From NCBI GenBank assembly GCA_012840395.1, contig DULL01000030.1:1-37027 (forward strand): a stretch of DNA of 37,027 nucleotides. The letters are read 5' to 3'. Position numbers and translations under genes: made by a program. This stretch comes from Clostridiaceae bacterium. Lineage in GTDB: Bacteria > Bacillota > Clostridia > Acetivibrionales > DULL01. Positions 1 to 9,113 of the stretch are shown piece after piece. A model generated the notes under the pieces. That model ran no database searches. It saw only the letters and a list, made by a program, of their open reading frames with translations, and was not told the DNA's origin. How positions within the stretch are numbered: position 1 is the first letter of the stretch; each line of letters starts with the position of its first letter.

Positions 1-135
1 ACGGTGGGATTTTCAGAGGTTAAAGTGCCGGAAAAGCCGATTTTACAAGGTTTCCGGCGGTCTGTAACTTCCGCTAAAGTGCATTACATTCCCGATGTTT
101 CCGGTTATGCTGCAAAACTCAAAATCCAGCGGTAG
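1..135 (+). CDS. C-terminal end of an unidentified protein, cut by the window edge
   Basis: Frame 1 is open from the first base and gives 44 residues before TAG at 133-135. The last residues read AAKLKIQR. I do not recognise the family. The stretch is about 47% G+C over its first 120 bases, well above the roughly one third typical of the window, which suggests foreign origin. The last five codons and the stop (LKIQR, TAG) lie inside the tRNA-Leu 3' fragment that begins at 118. The gene therefore probably belongs to an integrated element on the left and ends inside its attachment site. That the frame is coding is inferred from its length up to the window edge and its composition; it could be chance. 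Confidence 0.45.
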   Translation, partial: TVGFSEVKVPEKPILQGFRRSVTSAKVHYIPDVSGYAAKLKIQR

Positions 136-172
136 CAATACCATGTCGGTTCGAGTCCGACCTTCGGCACCA
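118..172 (+). tRNA. 3' half of tRNA-Leu(CAA); candidate attachment site of an integrated element
   Basis: The fragment starts at the anticodon loop CTCAAAA (118-124), which gives anticodon CAA. It continues with the 3' anticodon strand TCCAG (125-129), a class II variable arm with a GGTA/TACC stem (131-134 with 139-142), a T arm GTCGG-TTCGAGT-CCGAC (145-161), the acceptor strand CTTCGGC, discriminator A and an encoded CCA ending at 172. The 5' half is missing: the bases before the loop (CAAAA) cannot pair with TCCAG, there is no D arm, and no GCCGAAG acceptor strand lies at the right distance. Protein-coding sequence occupies that space. Elements that integrate into tRNA 3' ends leave this pattern at their far end. 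A group I intron in the anticodon loop is a less likely alternative. Confidence 0.85.
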
Positions 173-181
173 GTTGAATTG

Positions 182-225
182 AAAGTAGTATCAAGCGTTA
201 TTCTCGTTTGATACTACTTTTTTTT
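182..225 (+). terminator. Intrinsic terminator behind the tRNA-Leu fragment
   Basis: A stem of about 15 pairs (183-197 with 205-219, one G-U pair) encloses a 7-base loop and is followed by a run of T to 225. It probably served the original tRNA-Leu gene. It may now terminate transcription leaving the element on the left. Confidence 0.85.
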
Positions 226-447
226 GAAAAAAATTAGCCTGTATTTAACCCTTATCCAGACTGCTAGCAAAGCATTAATTGAGGACTAATAATTTTTTAC
301 TACTTAAATTCAATAAATGGAATTTGGGAGTTTTTTATATTAATATCTATTTGGAAGATATCTGAAGATTTAACGAAGAAAATAGCTTTTTTTAATATTA
401 TTTGGAACATATGAGTAATAATGCTAATAAATCACTATTAGTATAAA
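226..447. other. AT-rich intergenic stretch without recognisable genes
   Basis: Between the tRNA terminator and the groES promoter I see no ORF with a ribosome binding site, no RNA gene and no strong hairpin. Confidence 0.6.
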
Positions 448-475
448 TTGACTTTACAATTCGTAAGTATAAAAT
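448..475 (+). promoter_or_regulatory. SigmaA-type promoter of groESL
   Basis: A -35 box TTGACT (448-453) and a -10 box TAAAAT (470-475) are separated by 16 bases; TATAAA at 468-473 is an alternative -10. The predicted transcription start falls at or just before the CIRCE element, the usual arrangement for HrcA repression. Confidence 0.7.
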
Positions 476-483
476 AATAGTTG

Positions 484-510
484 TTAGCACTCTGTTAAAG
501 TGAGTGCTAA
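484..510 (+). promoter_or_regulatory. CIRCE operator (HrcA binding site)
   Basis: A perfect inverted repeat TTAGCACTC (484-492), 9-base spacer, GAGTGCTAA (502-510) matches the CIRCE consensus exactly. HrcA binds it to repress groESL until heat shock. The hrcA gene is not in this window. Confidence 0.97.
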
Positions 511-617
511 TATTATGATTAACATCTATCATGACATGTCTATATATTACTGCTTAATTATTTTATCATTCTGCTGGTAAAAGCAGTTATTTGAAAATTC
601 ACAAGAAAAGGAGCTGA

Positions 618-2545
<1,928 letters not shown>

Positions 2546-2619
2546 GCCCTTAAAGGGAAGTATACAATATGTTATTGGGGACTTACCCCGGAAGAGAAGT
2601 ATTACCATACCTTAAAAAC

Positions 2620-2656
2620 ATGGCTGCAGATTTTAGTTCTGCAGCCATTATTTATC
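2620..2656 (+). terminator. Hairpin terminator behind groEL
   Basis: An 11-bp perfect stem (2620-2630 with 2638-2648) with a 7-base loop is followed by a weak, interrupted T-rich tail. Two shorter palindromes lie just upstream (CCCTTAAAGGG near 2550 and GGGG/CCCC near 2577-2589). Confidence 0.7.
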
Positions 2657-2664
2657 CTATTTTA

Positions 2665-2693
2665 TTGACATATTTCCATTTATGTTAAATAAT
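2665..2693 (+). promoter_or_regulatory. Possible promoter for the membrane glycosyltransferase
   Basis: TTGACA (2665-2670), 17 bases, then AATAAT (2688-2693). The -35 box is perfect and the -10 box is weak. It would give a leader of about 200 bases. The rest of the 2694-2902 gap is AT-rich with no feature I recognise. Confidence 0.4.
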
Positions 2694-2902
2694 AAATATA
2701 AAAATATAAGAATATAAGAATTCTGGTACTAATGAGTTATTATATTATATACTTTTTTTATGTTCCGCTTTTACGCTTTCTATTCACTAAATACTTTAAG
2801 AGCCGATATATTAGATATATTATATATACTTCTTTTGGCAGACATATATTTACCTCTGCTAAACATTGATAACTAACCATACCAGAAAGGTTTAAAATTT
2901 AT

Positions 2903-4495
2903 ATGGATATATACAAAGCCGGAAGAAAAAATATTCTAATAAGTAGAATCAAAAGTTGTATTACAAGCATTCCTCATATTTTAATTTTTTTATTTCTTCT
3001 TGCAGCTTTAATTTCCTTTATATCAAATAAAACAATTTTATGGACCTTTTCTGATCATACTCAACTATGGCATATTTACATTATATCAATAGTAGTAGTT
3101 CCAATACTGCTTTTTATTCTTTTAAAATTCTTTAATGGAAATTCTCAATCGCAAAACCATTTATTAAATATATTTATTACAGTACTTATTTGTCTCATCC
3201 CAAGAATTATATGTATAAATGTTATAAGCATTAAACCAGTTTCTGATTTTGAAACTTATCATATCTTTGCAAGTGAGCTATCAAAAGGGAATATACCAGG
3301 TAAAATGTATATTTCCATTTTTCCTCACACTATAGGGTATCCTGCAGTTTTATCCATATTCTACAGAATTTTCGGGGCAAAGGTTATTGTGGCGCAGATT
3401 ATGAATATTATTCTAAGCTGTGGCATTGCTGTTTTAATATATATTTTGGGAAGCAAGCTTCATAGCAGGAGGTGCGGGGTAATAAGCGCAATTATCTGGT
3501 CGCTATGGCCTTCTCAGATTTTTTATGTCTCCTTTGTTTCTACCGAAACTCTATTTGTTTTTCTGAACTTATTATGTATAGTATTTTTTATACAGATTTT
3601 AGAATCCAGGCTAAACAATATAATATCATTAATATTGTTTATTCTGCTTGGAGCATTATGCGCATTTGCAAACTCAATCCGGCCAGTTGCATTGATTACA
3701 TTAGTGGCAATATGTATATTCCTGGTATTATATAATGTTAAGAGGACCTCATATTTTCCATATGACGAAGTAATTAACATTTACCGTCCTTTTGAAACCT
3801 ATAATGATAAAGGATTTAATAAAATTTTGATTTTAGCAGTTATTTTGATGTCCTATCTTATTACAAGCAAAGCAATCCAGGCAGTTATTTCAAACAAGAT
3901 AGAAAGGCCATTACCTTCCAAACCCTTTGGATATAGTCTTTATATTGGAACAAACTATGACTCCAATGGTGTTTGGAATCAAGATGATGCAAATACTTTA
4001 GGCACACTAATGAGTGACCTCAATATGACACCGCAGATGATTCATGATACATTAACAAAATTGGCAGTTAACAGGCTGAAAGAAAAAGACACTTCACAAA
4101 CTGTAAACCTTGTTTGGAATAAATTTAATACTATGTGGTCAGCAGACAGTGATTTTGTTAACTATATGAAAAATGCCATAGATGAAAAAAGTCCTTCTAC
4201 ATATGATTTCTTCTCAAAATATGATCGTCTGCTCATAAGAACTTCCAACTTTTACTATCACGTTTTCCTGTTAATTGCAGGAGTAGGAAACTTAATACTT
4301 CTATTCAGAAGAAAAACCTATTATTCTATGATATGCATCATAATTATTGGCTATATTGTTGCTCATTTCTTTCTTGAGGTAGCAGGAAGATATCATTATC
4401 CCGTAATTTCATTAATCTCTTTATTATCCGGTTATGGCCTGGTATCCTTAAGCCAGCTCCTTAACTTTGGTGAGAAATCAGAAGTTTACATTTAA
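2903..4495 (+). CDS. GT39/ArnT-like membrane glycosyltransferase
   Basis: This is a 530-residue polytopic membrane protein with about ten hydrophobic segments. It resembles GT-C glycosyltransferases of the dolichyl-phosphate-mannose / ArnT group, which move a sugar from a polyprenyl-phosphate carrier outside the membrane. Supporting marks are an Asp in the first large outer loop (SDFETYH, D115) followed by a GYP motif near residue 146. A soluble stretch around residues 345-370 (YIGTNYDSNGVWNQDD) is typical of Firmicutes members. ATG 2903 has AAAGG at 2886-2890, a rather long 12-base gap. It stands alone between groESL and gatCAB, so its substrate cannot be inferred; cell-wall polymer or protein glycosylation are both possible. 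Confidence 0.75.
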   Translation: MDIYKAGRKNILISRIKSCITSIPHILIFLFLLAALISFISNKTILWTFSDHTQLWHIYIISIVVVPILLFILLKFFNGNSQSQNHLLNIFITVLICLIPRIICINVISIKPVSDFETYHIFASELSKGNIPGKMYISIFPHTIGYPAVLSIFYRIFGAKVIVAQIMNIILSCGIAVLIYILGSKLHSRRCGVISAIIWSLWPSQIFYVSFVSTETLFVFLNLLCIVFFIQILESRLNNIISLILFILLGALCAFANSIRPVALITLVAICIFLVLYNVKRTSYFPYDEVINIYRPFETYNDKGFNKILILAVILMSYLITSKAIQAVISNKIERPLPSKPFGYSLYIGTNYDSNGVWNQDDANTLGTLMSDLNMTPQMIHDTLTKLAVNRLKEKDTSQTVNLVWNKFNTMWSADSDFVNYMKNAIDEKSPSTYDFFSKYDRLLIRTSNFYYHVFLLIAGVGNLILLFRRKTYYSMICIIIIGYIVAHFFLEVAGRYHYPVISLISLLSGYGLVSLSQLLNFGEKSEVYI

Positions 4496-4722
4496 GCGTT
4501 CCTTCCTAAAACTGCAATAACAGAAAGCTATAAGTAACCATATTGTGGAATTGGCATTCAAATAATTAATAAAAGATGAAATTAATAGTGAAATTGCAGG
4601 ATTTTATAAACATTATTGCATAATTAAGCATAGAATGCTTTAATAAGTATAATAAAATCAGATAAATAAATTAAGCAAATAATTTATAGTACAAATTTTG
4701 TATTTTTTTTCTAAAAAATATA
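4496..4722. other. AT-rich intergenic stretch, nothing recognised
   Basis: There is no ORF with a ribosome binding site and no clear terminator for the upstream gene, only a weak AAGCAT/ATGCTT hairpin near 4627-4641. Confidence 0.5.
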
Positions 4723-4751
4723 TTGCACACAAATGAAATTTTATTTATAAT
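4723..4751 (+). promoter_or_regulatory. SigmaA promoter of the gatC leader
   Basis: TTGCAC (4723-4728), 17-base spacer, perfect TATAAT (4746-4751). Transcription would start near 4758 and make a leader of about 160 bases before the terminator at 4884. Confidence 0.7.
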
Positions 4752-4757
4752 AAATTT

Positions 4758-4920
4758 CATGATATTATATAATTTTAATATTTTGTGTAGACAATAGCAA
4801 TTACAATAGCCAATAGAGTATATGCCGTGTCAGGTTGAGATATATTAAGCTAATAAGGCTAACACTGCGGAATGAGGATATGTCCCGTCCCTGTATAATT
4901 TGTATAGGTACGGGTTTTTT
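4758..4920 (+). ncRNA. Candidate structured leader with attenuator upstream of gatCAB
   Basis: Between a good promoter and gatC lies a leader that ends in an intrinsic terminator. The terminator stem runs 4884-4896 with 4902-4914, with one mismatch and G-U pairs, and is followed by six T. Upstream, GCCGTGT (4824-4830) can pair with ACACTGC (4862-4868). CGGA (4868-4871) could pair with TCCCG (4883-4887), which would break the terminator's 5' arm, so a switch is conceivable. The segment 4857-4870 has the length of a T-box antiterminator core and partly matches it. It lacks the UGGN bases that read the tRNA end, and I find no specifier loop. The class is unknown. Confidence 0.4.
4884..4920 (+). 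terminator. Intrinsic terminator in the gatC leader
   Basis: CCCGT (4884-4888) pairs with ACGGG (4910-4914), and pairing continues inward over an imperfect stem. Six T follow (4915-4920). It lies 87 bases before the gatC start, so it would truncate gatC transcripts unless read through. Confidence 0.75.
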
Positions 4921-5007
4921 AATTATAACATAACTTATCCGATTAGATATATACATGAACACAGAGCTTTAAACACAAAATATATTTAAATTGAAGGAGT
5001 TGAACTT

Positions 5008-5295
5008 ATGAACATAACAATTGATGATATAAAATATATTGCCAAACTTGCCAAGCTTCGGTTCAGCGAAGAAGAAGTGTTAAAGCTTACCTCAGAGTTT
5101 GAGAGCATTTTAGCTCATTTCAAGTCTATAGATAAAATGAATCTTGACAATGTAGATTTAAACCAGTATTCATCTGATAACAAAACAATAACCAGACCTG
5201 ATGTTGTTAAAAATTATGAGGATAAATCAAAGCTTTTTCAAAATGTTAAATCCAAGCGGGATACATTTATAGTAATACCGAAGATAATCGAGTAG
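5008..5295 (+). CDS. gatC: Asp/Glu-tRNA amidotransferase subunit C
   Basis: GatC is the small subunit of the GatCAB amidotransferase, which converts Glu-tRNA(Gln) and/or Asp-tRNA(Asn) to the amide form. It wraps around GatA and tethers it to GatB. The 95 residues match the family, with the N-terminal pattern DIKYIAKLAKLRFSEEE and a helical hairpin. The start ATG 5008 has AAGGAG at 4994-4999, 8 bases away. It is the first gene of gatC-gatA-gatB, with 15 bases to gatA. The complex implies that this organism makes Gln-tRNA or Asn-tRNA at least partly by transamidation. Confidence 0.95.
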   Translation: MNITIDDIKYIAKLAKLRFSEEEVLKLTSEFESILAHFKSIDKMNLDNVDLNQYSSDNKTITRPDVVKNYEDKSKLFQNVKSKRDTFIVIPKIIE

Positions 5296-5310
5296 CCAGG
5301 AGGTAAATAG

Positions 5311-6759
5311 ATGAGCTTAGAATTCATGAGTGCAGAGGATATAAGAAAGGGTATTGAAGAAAAAAGGTTCTCAGCAGAGGAAATAGCAGTAAAATTCATT
5401 GAAAATATTAAAACAAAAGATAATGAAATAAATGCATTTTTATTACTATGTGAAGAAAAGGCAATAGAACAGGCTAAATTGATTGATAAGAAAAAAAGTA
5501 AAGGAGAGCCACTTGGAAAACTTGCAGGAGTTCCTGTTGCAATCAAGGACAATATTTGTACTGATGGTATCAGGACAACTTGCGCATCCAGAATGCTCGA
5601 GGATTTCATACCTCCATATAATGCTACTGTTGTTGATAAGCTCATTAATGAAGATGCCATTATTATAGGAAAAACAAATATGGATGAGTTTGCCATGGGA
5701 TCTTCCACTGAAAACTCTGCCTTTAAAATAACTAAGAATCCAAGAGATTTGACCAGAGTGCCTGGAGGTTCTTCAGGAGGTTCTGCCGCAGCGGTTGCAG
5801 GGGATATGGTTCCCGTATCTCTTGGCTCAGATACCGGAGGTTCAATAAGGCAGCCGGCTGCCTTTTGCGGAGTGGTAGGATTGAAACCCACTTATGGACT
5901 GGTATCACGCTATGGCTTAATTGCTTTTGGTTCATCTCTGGATCAAATCGGGCCTTTTTCCAAAACCGTCAGAGACTCGGCTTTAGTACTGGAAGTTATT
6001 CAGGGAAGAGACAAAAGGGACAGCACTTCCTATGATGGAGACTATGAAACCGATTATTTATTAAACATAGATGCCGGAATTAAGGGTATGAGAATAGGTG
6101 TCCCAAAAGAATTTTTCTCAGAAGGGCTGGATAAAGAAATTGACGCATCAATAAGAGATAGTATTGAAATATTAAAATCATGTGGAGCATTAGTTGAAGA
6201 AACGTCTATTCCCATTGTGGATGAAGGTTTATCAGCATACTATATTATATCTTCTGCAGAAGCCAGTTCTAATCTTGCAAGATATGACGGGATACGGTAT
6301 GGACACAGAACTAAAGATTATGAAAATGTTGAAGAGTTAATAGAAAAATCCAGAAGTGAAGCTTTCGGGGCTGAAGTTAAAAGAAGAATCATGCTTGGTA
6401 CTTATGCACTTTCTTCCGGTTATTATGATGAATATTATAAAAGGGCGCAAAAGTTCAGAAAAGTGTTAAGAGAACAATTTGAAGAGAGCTTTAAAAAATT
6501 TGATATTGTTATTGGACCTACCTCTCCGGTATTGCCTTTCAAAATTGGTGAAAAGAAAAGTAATCCTCTCGAAATGTATCTTGCAGATGTATATACAGTT
6601 AACATAAATCTGGCAGGTCTTCCTGCAGTATCACTGCCCTGTGGACTAAGCCACGAAAAACTTCCGATTGGTTTACAATTAATCGGGCCTCGTTTTGGAG
6701 AAAAGAAAATACTTCAGGCTGCTTATACCTTAGAAAGAGAGCTTCAATTAGAGCTGTAA
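5311..6759 (+). CDS. gatA: Asp/Glu-tRNA amidotransferase subunit A
   Basis: GatA is the glutaminase subunit and belongs to the amidase-signature family. It releases ammonia from glutamine, and the ammonia travels to GatB. The Ser-cisSer-Lys triad is visible: K79 in AIKDN, cis-Ser178 in GSDTGGSIR and nucleophile Ser154 in GGSSGGSAA, at the same positions as in the Staphylococcus aureus enzyme. The length of 482 residues is normal. ATG 5311 follows AGGAGGT (5298-5304) by 6 bases. It is co-transcribed with gatC upstream and gatB 40 bases downstream. Confidence 0.97.
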   Translation: MSLEFMSAEDIRKGIEEKRFSAEEIAVKFIENIKTKDNEINAFLLLCEEKAIEQAKLIDKKKSKGEPLGKLAGVPVAIKDNICTDGIRTTCASRMLEDFIPPYNATVVDKLINEDAIIIGKTNMDEFAMGSSTENSAFKITKNPRDLTRVPGGSSGGSAAAVAGDMVPVSLGSDTGGSIRQPAAFCGVVGLKPTYGLVSRYGLIAFGSSLDQIGPFSKTVRDSALVLEVIQGRDKRDSTSYDGDYETDYLLNIDAGIKGMRIGVPKEFFSEGLDKEIDASIRDSIEILKSCGALVEETSIPIVDEGLSAYYIISSAEASSNLARYDGIRYGHRTKDYENVEELIEKSRSEAFGAEVKRRIMLGTYALSSGYYDEYYKRAQKFRKVLREQFEESFKKFDIVIGPTSPVLPFKIGEKKSNPLEMYLADVYTVNINLAGLPAVSLPCGLSHEKLPIGLQLIGPRFGEKKILQAAYTLERELQLEL

Positions 6760-6799
6760 AGAGTGGAACCTGAATGTGCTGATAATGGAGGTTGTTCAT

Positions 6800-8236
6800 A
6801 TGAATTATGAAACAGTAATTGGGCTTGAAATACATGCTGAGTTAAACACAAAATCCAAAATTTTTTGTGAATGTTCAACAAAATTTGCTTCAAAGCCAAA
6901 CGAAAATACCTGTCCTGTATGTACCGGACTGCCGGGAACACTCCCAGTTTTAAATGAGGAGGTTGTAAACCTGGCCATTAAAGCAGGTATAGCGTTAAAT
7001 TGCAATATAAACATGATTAATAAAATGGACAGAAAGAATTATTTTTATCCTGACCTTCCAAAGGCTTATCAAATATCCCAATATGATTTGCCCATTTGTA
7101 CAGGAGGGTTTGTTGAGTTTGAATGTGAGGGAAAAACTGTTAAAGTCCGTATAAACAGGATTCACATAGAGGAGGATGCCGGTAAATTAATACACCTCGA
7201 AGATGAACCCTACTCGCTCATTGATTATAACAGGGCAGGAGTTCCTCTGATAGAAATAGTATCTGAACCAGATATGCATTCACCACTTGAAGCAGTAACA
7301 TTTTTACGGACATTAAAATCAATACTTGAATATTGCGAAATTTCGGACTGCCGTATGGAACAGGGATCTTTAAGATGTGATGCAAATATATCCCTAAGGC
7401 CTGCAGGAAGTAAACAATTTTATACAAAAGTAGAAATAAAAAATATCAACTCTTTCAAAGAACTGCAAAAAGCCCTTGAAGATGAAGAAAACAGGCAAAG
7501 GAAGCTTTATCAGGCTGAAGAGGGTTATAAGGTAATTCAGGAGACCAGAAGATGGGATAGCTTAAGAGGAAAAACAGTATCCATGAGGACAAAAGAGGAA
7601 GCGCATGATTACAGATATTTCCCTGAACCCGATTTATTGCCTGTTATAATTAAAGAGAATACTATTAAACATATCAAGGGAACTTTACCTGAACTACCCG
7701 CCGAAAAATCACAAAGGTTTATTAAGGATTATAATTTGACTGAAAGTGAAGTGGAAATTCTAGTAAGAGATAAGGCTTTATCAGAATTCTTTGAAAACGC
7801 AATTAAGGAAGGGGCGCCACCAAAAGCTGCTGCAAACTGGATACTGGGAGATTTGTTAAGGATTATGAATGATAAAAAGTTATCTACTGAAGAAATCCCC
7901 GTAAAACCGGCTTATCTTAGCAAGCTTATAGCCCTCATTGAAAAAGGAAGCATAAGTAATACTGCCGCTAAAGGAATATTTAAAGAATTATTTGTAAAAG
8001 ATATTGACCCTGAAGAATTAATAAAAGCTAAAGGACTGGAGCAGATAAGTTCTGAGGAAGAAATTATCAAACTTGTTGAGCAAGCATTTAAAGATAATCC
8101 TCAGTCAGTGGAAGATTTCAAGAACGGAAAAACTCAGGCTGTCGGATTTCTGATAGGCCAGGTAATGAAAGCATCAAAGGGTAAAGCTAACCCAAAACTG
8201 GTAAAAGAGCTGGTAGATGCCGAGCTAAGGAAATAA
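6800..8236 (+). CDS. gatB: Asp/Glu-tRNA amidotransferase subunit B
   Basis: GatB binds the misacylated tRNA, activates its side chain with ATP and amidates it with ammonia from GatA. The N-terminus reads YETVIGLEIHAELNTKSKIF, followed by a zinc-binding Cys set (C23, C25, C38, C41). The C-terminal part (about residue 330 on) is the helical YqeY-like tRNA-binding region. I start at ATG 6800, which has GGAGGT at 6787-6792 (7-base gap). The upstream in-frame ATG at 6776 lacks a site and would add eight residues before the conserved N-terminus. The product is 478 residues, typical for the family. It is the last gene of the operon. Confidence 0.97.
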   Translation: MNYETVIGLEIHAELNTKSKIFCECSTKFASKPNENTCPVCTGLPGTLPVLNEEVVNLAIKAGIALNCNINMINKMDRKNYFYPDLPKAYQISQYDLPICTGGFVEFECEGKTVKVRINRIHIEEDAGKLIHLEDEPYSLIDYNRAGVPLIEIVSEPDMHSPLEAVTFLRTLKSILEYCEISDCRMEQGSLRCDANISLRPAGSKQFYTKVEIKNINSFKELQKALEDEENRQRKLYQAEEGYKVIQETRRWDSLRGKTVSMRTKEEAHDYRYFPEPDLLPVIIKENTIKHIKGTLPELPAEKSQRFIKDYNLTESEVEILVRDKALSEFFENAIKEGAPPKAAANWILGDLLRIMNDKKLSTEEIPVKPAYLSKLIALIEKGSISNTAAKGIFKELFVKDIDPEELIKAKGLEQISSEEEIIKLVEQAFKDNPQSVEDFKNGKTQAVGFLIGQVMKASKGKANPKLVKELVDAELRK

Positions 8237-8316
8237 AATATTTAACCAGTTATCAAGAATCTCTCGCATATATAGGCGGAAGCAGAATTGATGCAAATTA
8301 TTTTATAACAACCTTG

Positions 8317-8347
8317 TTCAGTAGGGGATTGCATGACCCCAACTGAA
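8317..8347 (+). other. Imperfect hairpin behind gatB
   Basis: TTCAGT (8317-8322) and GGGG (8324-8327) pair with CCCC (8337-8340) and ACTGAA (8342-8347), with one A/A mismatch and a 9-base loop. It has no T tract of its own and lies 27 bases before the terminator at 8375. It may be a processed 3' end or part of a small RNA. Confidence 0.5.
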
Positions 8348-8374
8348 TACCCGAACGAAGCGAGTTTGCTTTTT

Positions 8375-8409
8375 GGTATGCCCTTTTTTTAAGGCGGCAT
8401 ACCATTTTT
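8375..8409 (+). terminator. Intrinsic terminator of gatCAB
   Basis: GGTATGCC (8375-8382) pairs with GGCATACC (8396-8403) and a T-rich tail follows. The loop itself contains a run of T. Confidence 0.75.
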
Positions 8410-8489
8410 ATTCTCATATTATCTGAAACTTTCTGGAAAATTCTGCGTCAATGATATTTGATGTAGTACTATGAAATTAAGGTGGTATT

Positions 8490-8966
8490 ATGAGGAAATT
8501 TAAATTTCTTTTTAGTGTAATTTTAATTTTTTCTATTAGTTTTATTTATTCTTCCTTCAAAAGTCTCGCAAAAGACTATGATAATCTTATAATATATGAG
8601 AAAACAGAATGCAGCATTGATACAGACATCGACTGTCATCATAATAAATATAATAATTGTAATAAAGATTCATGCATTTCCAATTTATGTAAAGATGTTG
8701 AGCCAAATAGGCTGGAAAATGAATCAGGAACAGGCAATTTTAGCCGGGATATAAAGAATTTTAAAGTTTATAGGGGTAAAGGGCATGATTACGAAGTATA
8801 TGATTTCCGGGAATATAATAATACTATTGATGACAAAATGCTTCATTTCCCTGACACCAATTGTGACCCCAAAATGATTATTCCCGGCAATCCTGATATA
8901 GACCCTAAATTTCTCCACAAACCACCTTTAAAGATAGAGGAAGATTTAAAGATGGAGGAAGATTGA
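8490..8966 (+). CDS. Small Cys-rich secreted protein, function unknown
   Basis: The protein has 158 residues. A Lys/Arg start and a hydrophobic stretch to about residue 22 form a signal peptide, with possible cleavage after SLA near residue 27. Five Cys lie between residues 41 and 67 and a sixth at 125, so disulfides or metal binding are possible outside the cell. The C-terminus ends in two acidic repeats, LKIEED and LKMEED, from an 18-base tandem duplication (8928-8963). ATG 8490 has AAGGTGG at 8479-8485, only 4 bases away. I recognise no family. It has its own upstream terminator and precedes the DUF2207 gene by 147 bases. Confidence 0.7.
   Translation: MRKFKFLFSVILIFSISFIYSSFKSLAKDYDNLIIYEKTECSIDTDIDCHHNKYNNCNKDSCISNLCKDVEPNRLENESGTGNFSRDIKNFKVYRGKGHDYEVYDFREYNNTIDDKMLHFPDTNCDPKMIIPGNPDIDPKFLHKPPLKIEEDLKMEED
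8928..8963 (+). repeat. 18-base tandem duplication inside the secreted-protein gene
   Basis: Two adjacent 18-base units (8928-8945 and 8946-8963) differ at one base and encode LKIEED and LKMEED just before the stop codon. Confidence 0.9.
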
Positions 8967-9113
8967 TATTATTTTGACATATAACAATAATTAACTAATA
9001 TTATAGAGGAAATACTTCTAATAGTATGATAAATTATATACAATACTAATAAAATGAAATACTTTATTTATGTAAATTGTAAAAATCAATTTTTAAATTA
9101 TGAAGGTGGAAAA

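Noticed and set aside
1..172. Intact tRNA-Leu gene or tRNA with a group I intron
   Set aside because: The 5' half, D arm and 5' anticodon strand are missing, and the sequence before the loop is an open reading frame without intron core elements in view.
4857..4870. T-box antiterminator core upstream of gatC
   Set aside because: The length fits and 9 of 13 defined bases match, but the UGGN bases that pair with the tRNA end are replaced and no specifier loop is visible, so I report only an unclassified leader.
5238..5891. 217-codon minus-strand reading frame across gatC/gatA
   Set aside because: It is antisense to a well-supported gatA, which is the coding frame. I recognise no family in it and take it as a shadow of gatA codon use.
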